Below, one piece after another: positions 44,111-53,466 of a stretch of DNA of 64,000 nt. The notes under the pieces are model-generated. The model worked only from the letters and a program-made list of their open reading frames with translations. It had not been told where the DNA came from and ran no database searches. How positions within the stretch are numbered: the first letter of the stretch is position 1; each line of letters starts with the position of its first letter. A program made the position numbers and the translations under genes. Source of the stretch: DASUPK01 sp963695805 (GTDB taxonomy: Bacteria > Actinomycetota > Thermoleophilia > Solirubrobacterales > 70-9); assembly GCA_963695805.1 (NCBI GenBank), contig CAVOHV010000005.1, positions 62,001 to 126,000 of the forward strand, written 5' to 3'.

Positions 44111-44181
44111 GGCGCCTTGGCGGAGTGGTTACGCAGCGGCCTGCAAAGCCGTTTACACCGGTTCGATTCCGGTAGGCGCCT
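44111..44181 (+). tRNA. tRNA-Cys (GCA)
   Basis: 71-nt cloverleaf: acceptor GGCGCCT/AGGCGCC, anticodon loop CTGCAAA (anticodon GCA), T loop GTTCGATTC. CCA is not encoded. Its last 43 bases plus three more recur at 52797-52842, marking an integration site. Confidence 0.94.
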
Positions 44182-44184
44182 CTC

Positions 44185-44212
44185 ACGAAACCCCTGCACC
44201 GCGGGGTTTCGT
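44185..44212 (+). terminator. Terminator downstream of tRNA-Cys
   Basis: 10-bp perfect stem ACGAAACCCC / GGGGTTTCGT with an eight-base loop, followed by TTGTTC. A similar hairpin follows the right repeat at 52844-52871. Confidence 0.75.
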
Positions 44213-44262
44213 TGTTCGGAGGCGCTTTGCTACCCCGCGCCGTGGGCCTGATATGGGCCTAT

Positions 44263-44736
44263 TTACGTGAGCGCCCTGCGGGTGCAACGGCCCACCGCGG
44301 TACCGGTTAGGGGGTGAGCTTCTAGCGCTCTCTCCCGCAGCCCGGCGGCTTCGAGGGCCTCCGCTCGGGTTGGGAACCACACCACCTGGACGATCTTGCC
44401 CTCCCGGATCGTCCAGACCGCGTACAGCGTCGAAGCGACCTCGATCCCACTCGCCCGCCCACGCCCCGTCATGTTCGCTTTCGTGAGCACGTGGTCGTCC
44501 GCTGCCACGACTTCTTCGGCTTCGTAGTGAATCTGATCGAGTCCGTCGCTCCACTCCTGAAACCAGCGCTGGAGGGCCTCGCGTCCACGGTAGAGGCCCC
44601 CCTGTCCGAACAGGCCGCTGACGCGAGTCCAGTCCCACTCGATCTTGGGGTCGTAGAGCGCGAGCACCGTCTCGGCGTCTCGGCGGGCAGCGGCGTCGTA
44701 CACCCGGCGCACGATCTCCACGTTCTCCTCCGACAT
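44263..44736 (-). CDS. SnoaL/NTF2-like protein (MSEEN family)
   Basis: 157 residues with the NTF2-like fold: MSEENVEIVRRVYDAAARRD, VLALYDPKIEWDW, YRGREALQRWFQEW, and the end TRAEALEAAGL. These cone-shaped proteins act as isomerases, hydrolases or binding proteins; no catalytic residue is certain here. Just upstream of the ATG (44750-44775) is a fragment encoding EALEAAGL with a spoiled SE-stop, the remnant of another paralogue. Paralogues are at 54934-55326 and 59145-59561. Confidence 0.8.
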   Translation of the reverse strand: MSEENVEIVRRVYDAAARRDAETVLALYDPKIEWDWTRVSGLFGQGGLYRGREALQRWFQEWSDGLDQIHYEAEEVVAADDHVLTKANMTGRGRASGIEVASTLYAVWTIREGKIVQVVWFPTRAEALEAAGLRERALEAHPLTGTAVGRCTRRALT

Positions 44737-44809
44737 CGCCTACTCCGAACAGCCCGGCGGCTTCGAGGGCTTCGGCACCAGTTCCGCGAAACGCCACGTG
44801 GCCGGGACC

Positions 44810-45436
44810 TCAGGTGATCCCGAGCGCCTCCGGCACGAGCGCGCAGAAGAGCTCGAGGTCGCTCTCTTTGTCCGGGTGCGGCCCCTTGGCAAAGACGATC
44901 TCGCTGCTGATCAACTCGTCGCCGTCGAACGTGTTGCGGACGACCGCGTAGCCGGCGTCGCGTGTGAGGACGCCGCCGTGCGGGGTCTTGACGAGTTCCG
45001 GCAGTCCCTTGACCGTCGACTCGAGGACGTGGATGCCTGCGGGGTCGCCGGAGATGAGCGTGTCCCAGATCGGGCCAGCGAACCGGTTTATCACCACGTC
45101 GCCGGTAGCCGGGTTGGTGAACGTGAATGTCCCCGTCGCGGTGAGCTTGAAGTCCGCCTTGTGGGGCGCCTCGAACTCGTTGCCCCGGACGTCGAAGGCG
45201 ATCTCGATTGCCTGGCCGGTTCCACAGAAGTCTGGGTCGACATCGGTGCCGACGTCGTGGAAGCGGTTGTGCTGCTGGCCGGCGCCGAGCGCGGCAGGTG
45301 TCGCCGCGAGCGCGAGCAGCACGATGCCAGCGCCGCTCGCCGCGATAAAGCGCCGGACCCCCGAACGCAAGAGAAGCCCCCTACTCCTCCTGCTCACCGA
45401 CTCGACTGCGGACGACAGAGGACGGACACTCGACAT
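44810..45436 (-). CDS. Secreted hypothetical protein
   Basis: 208 residues. The first 45 contain a basic N-region and hydrophobic core (FIAASGAGIVLLALAATPAA) with a likely cleavage at ALGA. The mature part is beta-rich with many Gly, Thr and Asp residues (KADFKLTATGTFTFTNPATG, VVINRFAGPIWDTLISGD). No family recognised. It is divergent from the BTAD gene with 174 bases between them that contain a repeated CTGCTTT motif. Confidence 0.6.
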   Translation of the reverse strand: MSSVRPLSSAVESVSRRSRGLLLRSGVRRFIAASGAGIVLLALAATPAALGAGQQHNRFHDVGTDVDPDFCGTGQAIEIAFDVRGNEFEAPHKADFKLTATGTFTFTNPATGDVVINRFAGPIWDTLISGDPAGIHVLESTVKGLPELVKTPHGGVLTRDAGYAVVRNTFDGDELISSEIVFAKGPHPDKESDLELFCALVPEALGIT

Positions 45437-45546
45437 CGGGGACTCCTTTCCCCAGGGGTGCCCCCAGTCTCGCTCTCCCAGATCGGCCCGTCAAGTGGCG
45501 TCGATCGACATCGCTCGCGCAGTATCTCGGCGCAACTCGCGCACCG

Positions 45547-45577
45547 CTGCTTTCCATGCAAAGCAGATAGCTGCTTT
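45547..45577. promoter_or_regulatory. CTGCTTT/AAAGCAG operator-like repeats
   Basis: CTGCTTT at 45547-45553 and 45571-45577 in direct orientation, 24 bases apart, with the reverse complement AAAGCAG between them (45560-45566). It lies in the intergenic region between the divergent secreted-protein and BTAD genes. Heptamer direct repeats are the usual targets of BTAD/SARP-type regulators, so autoregulation is possible. Confidence 0.4.
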
Positions 45578-45610
45578 ACGTCTCTATGAAGAAGGACCGG
45601 CTGTCAAGTA

Positions 45611-48600
45611 ATGATCGGTGGTTCTAGTCAGACCCCCTCTCGGCTCGAGGGCTTGGAGCGGTGCTCATGTCTCGACGGCCTCCTCGGCGGGAGGACCAGG
45701 TCATTGGGTGCTCGCTCCCGGCGCAGGTCCAAAAGGGCGGTCAGGCCGCCAGTCAGCGTGGACGACCTGATCGATGGCCTCTGGGGGGATCGCCCGCCGG
45801 CCAGCGCCGCCAAGAACCTTTCCCTCTACATCTCCCGACTTCGGAAGGCGCTGGGCGCCGACGGCTCGGGGGCCACGATCGTCACCCGCGGGCGCGGCTA
45901 CGAGCTCCAGCTGCCAGCCGACGCGGTGGACGCGGCGCGCTTCGAGCGCCTGGTCGATCGAGCCCGGGCAGAGGCGGAGCAGGGGATCGCCGACGGCGCG
46001 GCCCGAGGCGCGCTCGAGCTCTGGCGTGGTGTCCCGCTCGCCGACGTCGCCTCGGAGCCCTTCGCAGGGGCGGAGATTGGACGGCTCGAGGAGCTGCACC
46101 TGCGGGCGATTGAGCTGTCGATCGACGCCGAGCTCGCCGCTGGGCGCCACGCCGATGTGCTCGGAAGCCTCAAGGCGCTGATCGCCGAGCACCCCCTCCA
46201 CGAGCACTTCCATGCGCAGCGCATGCTCGCCCTCTACCGCGCTGGACGGCAGTCCGAGGCGATCGAGGCATATCGCGACGCGCATCGGGCGCTGGCCCGG
46301 GAGATCGGGGTCGAGCCCGGCCCCGAGCTGCGCGAGCTGCAGGAGGCCATCCTTCGCCACGACCCCGCCCTCGACGCCCGTCCCGCTACAGCAGGAGCTG
46401 CCGCCTCAGCTCGAGGGCGGCTCTCCGCTCCTCGCCGGGCGCGAGCGCGAGCTGCGCTGGCTGCGCAAGCGCTGGGCGGAGGCCGAGAGCGGGCGCTCCC
46501 GGGTTGCGCTCGTCGGCGGCCCAGAAGGCATCGGCAAGACGCGTCTCGCCGCCGAGCTCGCCACCGAGGTTCAGCGCACCGGGGCGGCGGTCCTCTACGC
46601 CGGGGGCACGGGATCCCCCGACGCGGCGCTCGAGGCGGTCCGCGACGCGGAGGAGAGCGAGCTGCCGACGCTGCTCGTCCTCGACGACGCCGACGATGCT
46701 TCGCCCGCCCTCATCAAGTCCACGGCCGCCCTCGGGGCGAAACCGCGCGACTCCGCCCTCCTCCTCGTGCTGCACCGAGACGAGCAGGGCCCGCCAGCCT
46801 TCGCCGACGCGGCCCACAGGCTTCTCCTCCGCCCGCTGCGGGTCGAGGCCGCCGCCGAGATCGCCGAGCTATACGTGCCGGCCGACGGCGTGGCGATCCC
46901 GCTGGAGACGCTGTTGGCCGAGAGCGAGGGGGTGCCGCTTCGGGTTCACCGCGCGGCGAGCGGCTGGGCGCACGCGCAGGCGGCGCAGCAACTGGAAGCC
47001 GCAGCGGACCAGGCCGCCGTCGATCAAGGCGGGCTGCGCACGGCCCGGGCGAAGGTGGCGGGCGGCGTCACCGACCTTCAGCTCGCCCGCGAGCGGACGG
47101 GGCTCTACCTGCTCGAGGAGCCGATCGATCCGTCGGCACCCGAGGTCTGCCCGTTCCGCGGCCTCGCGCCGTTCGACGCCGCCCACGCCGAGTACTTCTT
47201 CGGCCGCGAGCGGCTGGTGGCGGACCTGGTGGCGCGATTGGTCGGCTCCACCCTGATCGCGGTCGTCGGACCGTCAGGGAGCGGCAAGTCCTCGCTGATC
47301 CGCGCCGGGCTGCTTCCCTCGCTCGCCGAGGGCGTCCTTCCCGGCTCCGAGGGTTGGCGGCAGGGGCTGATGAGGCCCGGCGAGCATCCGGTGGCGGAAC
47401 TGGCCCGCGCGCTGGCTCGGATCGCACCCCGTGAGGGACAGCCGGCGAGCGTCGATCCGCTCGCCTCGGCCCTGGAGGCCGTCCGGCCAGGGGACCGCCT
47501 CGTCCTGGGAGTCGATCAGCTCGAGGAGATCTTCACCGCCTGCCGCGACGAGGGCGAGCGGACCAACTTCGTGGAGGCGATCGTCGCGATCGCGGCCGAC
47601 CCCGACCAGCGGGCCCTGGTGGTGCTCGGGATCCGAGCCGACTTCTATGGCCGCTGCGCCGGATACCCGGAGTTCGCTGCGCAGATGAGTGCAAACAACG
47701 TGCTCGTCGGGCCGATGCGCCGCGAGGAGCTGCGCCGGGCGATCGAGCTTCCCGCCCGCCGAGCGGGGCTGCGGGTCGAGCCGTCGCTCACCTCGGCGCT
47801 GGTCGGCGACGTCGCCGACCAGACCGGAGGGCTGCCGTTGCTCTCTACCACCCTGGTTGAGCTGTGGCAGGAGCGCAGCGGCCGCACCCTGCGCCGCTCC
47901 ACCTACGAGCGAAGCGGCGGCGTCAACGGGGCGGTGGCCCGGCTCGCGGAGCGCGCTTACGGTCGGCTGACCACGCCCCAGCGCGAGGGCGCGCGGGCGA
48001 TGCTCCTTAGGCTGACCGACGCCGAGCAGCCGGTGCCGGTGAGCAGGCGGGTCGCGCTCTCCGAGCTGGAGACCGAACGCGACGAGGACGCGGCAGCCGC
48101 CCTCGCGGTCCTCACCGAGAGCCGCCTGGTGACGGTCGACGAGGACACGATCGAGCTCGCCCACGAGGCCCTCCTGCGGGAGTGGCCTCGCCTCCGTGCC
48201 TGGCTCGCCGACGACATCGAGGGCCGTCGCGCTCACCAGCATCTGATCAATGCCGCCGCCGAGTGGGAGAGCACTGGTCGCGAACCCGCCGAGCTCTACC
48301 GCGGCGCCCGGCTCGCCTCGGCGCTCGACTGGGCGGCGAGCCACGATCCGGAGCTGAACGAGCTCGAGCGCGCCTTCCTCGGCGAGAGCCAGGCGGCGAG
48401 CGAGCGCGAGGCAGAGCGGCAGCGGCGAGTCAATCGCCGGCTCCGGTCGCTGCTGGTCGGCGTCGGGGTCCTGCTCGCCGCCGCTGTGGTCGCTGGACTG
48501 ATCGCGCTCTCGCGAGCGCCAGGAGCGCGCGCGACGCGGCCATCGCCGCCGACGCCCAGCGGCTCGGGGCCGAGGCGCTCAGCGAGGATCGCCTCGAACA

Positions 48601-50789
48601 GGCGCTTCTGCTCGCCAACGCCGGCGCTGCGCTCGACGACTCGCTCGCCACCCGCTCCAACCTGCTCTCGACGCTCCTGCGCAGCCCCGCGACGATCGGG
48701 GTCCTGAACGGCGACGGCGATCCGTTCACGTCGAGGGCGCTCAGCCCCGATGGAGCCACGCTCGCGGTCGGTGACGAGGGCGGCACCGTGACCCTCTTCG
48801 ACACCGAGACGCGGGAGCCGATCGGCGACCACCAGGCGGCGTCGGGGGGCGTGTGGAGCCTCGACTTCGATCCGGGGGGCGACTCGCTCGCGGTGGCCGG
48901 GAGCGCGGGCTCGGGCCTCCGCTCCGCATTCGTCGAAATCCTCGACGCGGATACGGCGCGGGTGCGCAGCTCGATCTCGCTCGGTCGCCAGCCATCCGGG
49001 GCCAATCTGGGCTACTTCGTGGCCGTGAAGTACGGCCCGGACGGGCGGAGCCTGATCGTCACCTATTCGGCGGCTGACCTCGACCACACGTCGGACGTGT
49101 TCATGCGTCGCTTCGACGCCCGCGACGGCACGCCGCAAGGGAGGGCCGTCCGGGTCGCCCCGCGCTCCACCAGCGCCGCGACGCTGTCGAGCCCGGATGG
49201 GCGCCTGCTCGTCTCGAGCGACAGGGCGACCTACGCCGTGGACGCGCAGACGCTGCGGGTCGTCCGCCGCTACCGCGTCGGCTCGACAAGGGGGGACGCG
49301 GCGATCAGCGCCGACGGCGGCACGCTGGCGCTCAGGGATCCGGGCGGGAGCCTTCGCCTGCTCGACCTTCACTCCGGGCGGGTGCGGACGCTTGCGGGGG
49401 CGGCGGCCGGAGTGAGCATCGGGGCTCTCAGCCCCGACGGACGAACGCTCGCCACCTGGGACGAGAGCGGGAACGTGATCCTCTGGGACGTCAGAAAGGG
49501 CCTCGCGACCGAGAGCTTCGAGGGCCACGAGGGGGATGCGGCGATACAGGTCTTCAGCCCCGACGGGCGCACCCTCTACACCGCCGGTGAGGATTCCAGG
49601 GTGATCGTCTGGGACGTCGCCGGCGATCGCAGGCTGGGCGTGCCGTTCCGGACGGGATTCGTCCGCGAGACCTCGGAGAGCTTCCCGCCCCCCTTCGCGA
49701 TCAGCCCCGACGGGCGAACCCTCGCCGTCGCGAGGCTCGACGGCAGGGTTGACCTGATCGACGCCGAGACGCTGCGGCGGACCGGCGGCTTCGAGGCCTT
49801 CGACGGCAGGCCGGTGCTCGCGATCGAGTACGCGCCAGACGGGGTCACGCTCGCGGTCGCCGGAGTCGGTGGCGGCGTCGGCATCTGGGACGCGGCGTCG
49901 GAAACTCGCCTCGGCGCGCTCTTACGCGCTCCCCGCGGTCCCGTGGAGGCCACAAGGTGGCCTTTCTTCACCGAACAGGCGCTGGCCAACCCGCACAACG
50001 TCCAGGCGCTCGCCTTCGGCCAGGGCGATCTGCTCGCCGCGGCGGAGGTGGGGGGCACCGTGCGGATCTGGGACGTCGGCCGGCGCGAGCTCGCCGGCCC
50101 GCCGCTGCGCCTGCCTCCCGCGGTGCTCGGGCTCGCCTTCAGCCCCGACGGCTCGCGGCTCGCGATCCCGTTCGGCGCGATCCTCTCGGAAGACGACGGC
50201 ATCGAGGTTCGCGACGTGGGAAGCGGCGCAGCGGCTCGCCAGGCTACCCGTCGACGGCGAGATCCTGACGGTCGCCTTCTCCCCCGATGGGAGCCTGCTC
50301 GCCGGCGGTCAGGGTGAGCCCCACACAGGCGTGGCGGGCGGGGTGGACGGCACGTCGCTCCTCTGGGCGACCGATGGCTGGCGGCGGATCGGGGCGCCGC
50401 TGGCTCTGCGCAACGCTTCGGCCCTCGCGGTCGCCTTCTCCCCGGACGGCCGAACGCTGGCCACCTCACACGACGACGGAACCGTCGTCCTCTGGGACGT
50501 CGCCTCGCAGCGGCCGATCGGCTCGCCGCTTCCGGGCCCGACCGACCTGCGCGGCGACCCGACAGGCGTACCTGGCTCCGCCGGCCCAGCCTCCATGACG
50601 GCACGATTCACCCCTGACGGCAGCCGACTGTTCGCGCTCCACGAGAACGGACAGGCATTCGGCTGGGAGGTCGATCCGAACGCCTGGCGACAACACGCCT
50701 GCTCCATCGTCGGCGGCGGCCTCGCGCCCGAGCAGTGGGAGGAGATAGTGCCCGAGCAGGACTACATCGAGGCCTGCCCCTCCGGCTGA
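45611..50789 (+). CDS. BTAD-domain regulator fused to nSTAND1-type NTPase and WD40 repeats (three frameshifts)
   Basis: About 1,720 residues when joined. A winged-helix piece (PVSVDDLIDGLWGDRPPASA; its first helices are missing or garbled) is followed by a BTAD domain (about residues 110-260, LHEHFHAQRMLALYRAGRQ). The first ATP site is VGGPEGIGKTRLA. An nSTAND1 domain has CPFRGLAPFDAAHAEYFFGR, Walker A VVGPSGSGKSSL and DQLEEIF. A single TM helix (LLVGVGVLLAAAVVAGLIAL) follows, then at least ten WD40-like repeats (FSPDGRTLAT type). Frame breaks lie near 46384 (extra C), 48525 and 50225. It is probably a signal-transduction ATPase whose propeller senses a ligand. It fills most of the tRNA-Cys island. 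Confidence 0.78.
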
Positions 50790-50925
50790 CGAGCGCGGGC
50801 GTCGCGCTGGGACCGAATATGCCGTCCGTATGCCGCCCTGTTGCAGCCTCGACGCTGACAACTGGCACCGAGCCTCGTCTCATCGGGAGGCCAGGCGCGA
50901 GGCCACAACACCAAGGAGGCCCGAA

Positions 50926-51309
50926 ATGAGGGCTCACACGAAGTTGTCAAACATGAGCCGCAAGAGAGGAGCTGCGTTGGCAGCTGCGGCGCTGATTGCT
51001 GTCCTCCTGATCAGCGTTAACGTGATGCCGTCGGCGGCGCAGCAGGCACCACCCCCCATTGGAGTTGAGCCCTTGACAGGCCGCGCCGTGTTCACCGACA
51101 ACGTCGACCTCAAGCTCAAGAACAAGCTTGATGGCAAGGCGACTGAAGTCACGAACGTCAAGGACCCTTCGCGCACCGTGGTGGTGAGGTTCACCGTGCA
51201 GCCTGACGCAGTGTTTGGCTGGCACACCCATCCCGGTCCCGTGGTCGTCAACGTCGTCCAGGGTGAACTGACCTACGTCGGCGCCGACGACTGCGTGGAG
51301 CGTGTATAA
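50926..51309 (+). CDS. Secreted cupin-like protein, 3' truncated
   Basis: 127 residues. Signal peptide (RKRGAALAAAALIAVLLISV) then a cupin start with VVRFTVQPDAVFGWHTHPGP (metal-binding His residues) and VVNVVQGELTYVGADDC. The second cupin motif is missing: the ORF stops shortly after ADDC, exactly where the convergent gene from the other strand ends. AAGGAGG precedes the ATG at ideal spacing. Probably a pseudogene or a truncated binding protein. Confidence 0.7.
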   Translation: MRAHTKLSNMSRKRGAALAAAALIAVLLISVNVMPSAAQQAPPPIGVEPLTGRAVFTDNVDLKLKNKLDGKATEVTNVKDPSRTVVVRFTVQPDAVFGWHTHPGPVVVNVVQGELTYVGADDCVERV

Positions 51310-51760
51310 CGAAGTCGAACTTCGTCCCTTGCGGATTATGGAATTTGAGCTCCATCTCGCCGCGAGCGTTGCGGTACGCGCCCGTCCCGCCGGTGATCGC
51401 AAGCACCGTGTTACCCGTGTCGCTGAACGGGCCTTCGACGGTGATCTGGCCCGACGGCAGGAACGTCGTCCACGTGCACTCCCAGGAGCTGCCCACGACG
51501 ATGCGGATACAGGATCCCTGGTCGGTACCGACCTTGTGCGTGTCGGCCGCGTCGAAGACATCGTTCCCGAACGTGAGAATGTTGCCGACGACGTCGTTGT
51601 TGGGGTCTCCGTTGGTGACGGCATCGGTGTCCGCGTGTTCGACCACCGTGATCGTCTTACCAGCGGGATGGTGTCCCTTGCCCTTGCCCGCGCTTGAGTT
51701 GACCGCGACCGCGAGCACAGCCGCGGCCACCAGGAGCGCGGCGGCGATTACCCGCTTCAT
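51248..51760 (-). CDS. Allene-oxide-cyclase/dirigent-like secreted protein, altered 3' end
   Basis: 170 residues. Signal peptide (MKRVIAAALLVAAAVLAVAV) then a beta-barrel-like region, VEHADTDAVTNGDPNNDVVG, ITGGTGAYRNARGEMELKFH, and GTKFDFVIH, typical of bacterial allene-oxide-cyclase-barrel proteins. The native end is expected right after FDFV-x-H; here the frame runs on for some 20 Arg-rich residues into the reverse complement of the cupin gene. AAGGAGGTCGAG precedes the ATG. Confidence 0.7.
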   Translation of the reverse strand: MKRVIAAALLVAAAVLAVAVNSSAGKGKGHHPAGKTITVVEHADTDAVTNGDPNNDVVGNILTFGNDVFDAADTHKVGTDQGSCIRIVVGSSWECTWTTFLPSGQITVEGPFSDTGNTVLAITGGTGAYRNARGEMELKFHNPQGTKFDFVIHAPRSRRRRRRSVHPGRR

Positions 51761-52082
51761 CTCGACCTCCTTGTCGTCGAGCCGGTGGGAGCCAAGCCCT
51801 CGCGAACCACCCATCTCACGCCGGCTCTGCTTTGGATTCACAGGCGGCCAACAAGCTCGAGGACGTGGGGCGACGCTAACACTCCCCGGCAACACCAAGG
51901 GCTCCTCCTTCGAGGGCCGTTGCCTATAGCCGGGGACGGATTCGGTTTCTCGCTACCACGCGACACGTCTCTGGGAGCTCACAGAACCCAGGCCGGTCAG
52001 TTAGGGATCTCTGGGTCAGCGCCTCGATCACGATCCTCGTCGTGGTCGCCGCCGTCGAGACCGCCGCTTTGGACGAAAAGCA
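51761..52082. other. Intergenic region without a clear gene
   Basis: 322 bases between the dirigent-like gene and the integrase. No ORF with recognisable similarity. The plus strand from about 52010 to 52084 could encode a hydrophobic fragment (SASITILVVVAAVETAALD), probably a remnant. The last 23 bases (52060-52082) recur at 59093-59115. Confidence 0.4.
52060..52082 (+). repeat. 23-bp repeat, left copy
   Basis: ACCGCCGCTTTGGACGAAAA then GCA. It matches 59093-59115 at 22 of 23 positions in the same orientation. It lies directly beside the 3' end of the integrase gene, so together with the distant copy it may bound the decayed prophage segment. Confidence 0.55.
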
Positions 52083-52763
52083 CTAGCGAGCCAGTGCCGC
52101 CGCAGCGGGGATCACCGGGGCGCGGCGGGTGCGGACTGTTTCGATGATCTCGCCGCTATCGATGCCCTGCAGGTAGATCGAGGTAACCCCGAGGTTGGCA
52201 TGTCCCAGCTGGCGCTGGATGACGTTGAGCGGGACGCCTTCTCTCGCCATCTCGACGGCGTGGGCGTGGCGAAGCTGATGTGGGACGAAGCGCCGCCGTA
52301 CCCCGGCCTGGGCAGCGGTTCGTCGGAGCCCAATGCGCACCTGTGAGCTTGACCAGGCCCGACCGCGAGTTGGCCCTTTGATCACGCAGAAGAGAGGTCC
52401 AACCGGGAAGGAGACGCGTGCCTCGAGCCAGGGACGCAGCTGATCCCAAGCCCACTCGTCCATGCCGACCTCCCGCCGGCGTCCGCCCTATCCTCGGCGC
52501 ACGAGCACCGACCCGCGAGTTACCTCCAGGTCCGATTCGGTCAGGGCGAGCGCTTCCGAGATCCGAAGACCTGCTCGCCAGAGCGTGACGATCAGGCCGC
52601 GCAGCCGGCGGCCGTATAGATCGGTTCCCGCCTCCCTCATAACCGCAACGATCTCTTCGACCCGCGGCGGATCAGCCGGATAGCGACGTCCCTTGTTCCC
52701 GGGGCGGCGGCGGGCGATGACCTGGTTCGGCTTGCCGGCGAGGTGATCTTTGAGCTCGAGCAT
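52083..52763 (-). pseudogene. Tyrosine recombinase (integrase), interrupted by an amber codon
   Basis: About 226 residues from ATG 52763 (GGAGGAAGC just upstream). It carries a catalytic domain: Arg in IVTLWRAGLRISEALAL, HQLRHAHAVEMAREG, GHANLGVTSIYLQG with the Tyr nucleophile. In frame between VLVRRG and GGRRREVGMDEW a TAG (52488-52490) replaces what is normally Lys. No N-terminal core-binding domain is present. Unless the amber is suppressed or is a base error, the gene is inactive. It points inward from the right attachment repeat of the tRNA-Cys island. Confidence 0.85.
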
Positions 52764-52796
52764 GCTTCCTCCGTGGTCGGGTACGGAGGTGATGCT

Positions 52797-52842
52797 GCCT
52801 GCAAAGCCGTTTACACCGGTTCGATTCCGGTAGGCGCCTCTC
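52797..52842 (+). repeat. Right attachment repeat (tRNA-Cys 3' duplicate)
   Basis: Exact 46-bp copy of 44139-44184. The sequence before it does not resemble a tRNA 5' half, so this is the attR of the island. Confidence 0.88.
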
Positions 52843-52843
52843 T

Positions 52844-52871
52844 CGAAGCCCCCGCTAATCCGGGGGTTTCG
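52844..52871 (+). terminator. Terminator after the right attachment repeat
   Basis: 10-bp stem (CGAAGCCCCC / GGGGGTTTCG with one G-T pair), eight-base loop, then GCGTTTTC. It resembles the hairpin following the intact tRNA-Cys. Confidence 0.65.
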
Positions 52872-52942
52872 GCGTTTTCGGCGGAATCTGGCGGGTACCA
52901 AGCGGGTACCAATTCCGCTGCTCTTCGCCGGACAATCCACGT

Positions 52943-53122
52943 ATGACCAAAGTTGCCGACGACCGCTATCTCGCGCCCAGCGAGGTGGCGCACCTACTGA
53001 ACGTGACCAAGTGGAGCGTCTACAGGGCGTGCGAGCAGGGCACCCTGCCGCATATCCAACTGCGGCCGGGTGGCGCCTTGAGGATTCCCGCCTCGGCGTT
53101 GAAGGCGGAGCGGCGCCCGTGA
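52943..53122 (+). CDS. Small helix-turn-helix (excisionase/MerR-like) protein
   Basis: 59 residues: MTKVADDRYLAPSEVAHLLN, then VTKWSVYRACEQGTLPHIQ and RIPASAL. This is the HTH_17/excisionase-type winged helix used by phage excisionases and small repressors. It lies just outside the tRNA-Cys island repeat and begins the prophage-like gene string. The stop overlaps the next GTG by GTGA. Confidence 0.75.
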   Translation: MTKVADDRYLAPSEVAHLLNVTKWSVYRACEQGTLPHIQLRPGGALRIPASALKAERRP

Positions 53123-53466
53123 CCTGGGAGATCCGGATCCCATTCCAGGACCGCTCGCAGACGATCGCCGAGGCGTTCGAGGCCCACGTCGACCCTCGAT
53201 GGCGAGGACCGGGACATCGCCTTCCAGCTTTTCCTCACCACTGAGTTCAAGACGCTGGGTGAGTTGATCGACCACGTCGAGTCCCTCGATAGCGACGGTC
53301 GGCGCCGGCTCTGGGCCGAGCTCGGGCTCGAGTCCGTGGAGGATGTGGAGGCTCACCGCCGCTACGAGATCGCAAACCGGAACCTTCCTCCGGCCGTGAC
53401 GCCCAAGGCAGGACTTCCCAGGTCTGCGCGGAGCCAAGCTGCAACGCCTGGCCGCAAGGTGAGCTA
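53119..53466 (+). pseudogene. Phage-type hypothetical gene, frameshifted
   Basis: The GTG-initiated start gives VTWEIRIPFQDRSQTIAEAF; near 53200 the frame must change to continue as DGEDRDIAFQLFLTTEFKTL and IDHVESLDSDGRRRLWAELG. I do not recognise the family. The overlap with the HTH gene and the position before zinc-finger and prohead protease genes suggest prophage origin. Confidence 0.45.

Larger units (their letters stand above)
44139..52842. mobile_element. Genomic island integrated at tRNA-Cys
   Basis: Flanked by a perfect 46-bp direct repeat (44139-44184 and 52797-52842) that covers the anticodon loop to the 3' end of tRNA-Cys. The left copy belongs to the intact tRNA. A tyrosine recombinase gene lies directly inside the right repeat and points inward, the standard arrangement of tRNA-targeted islands. 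Cargo: a SnoaL-like gene, secreted proteins, the BTAD-NTPase-WD40 gene and truncated cupin and dirigent-like genes. The integrase is interrupted by a stop codon, so the island is probably immobile. Confidence 0.8.
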
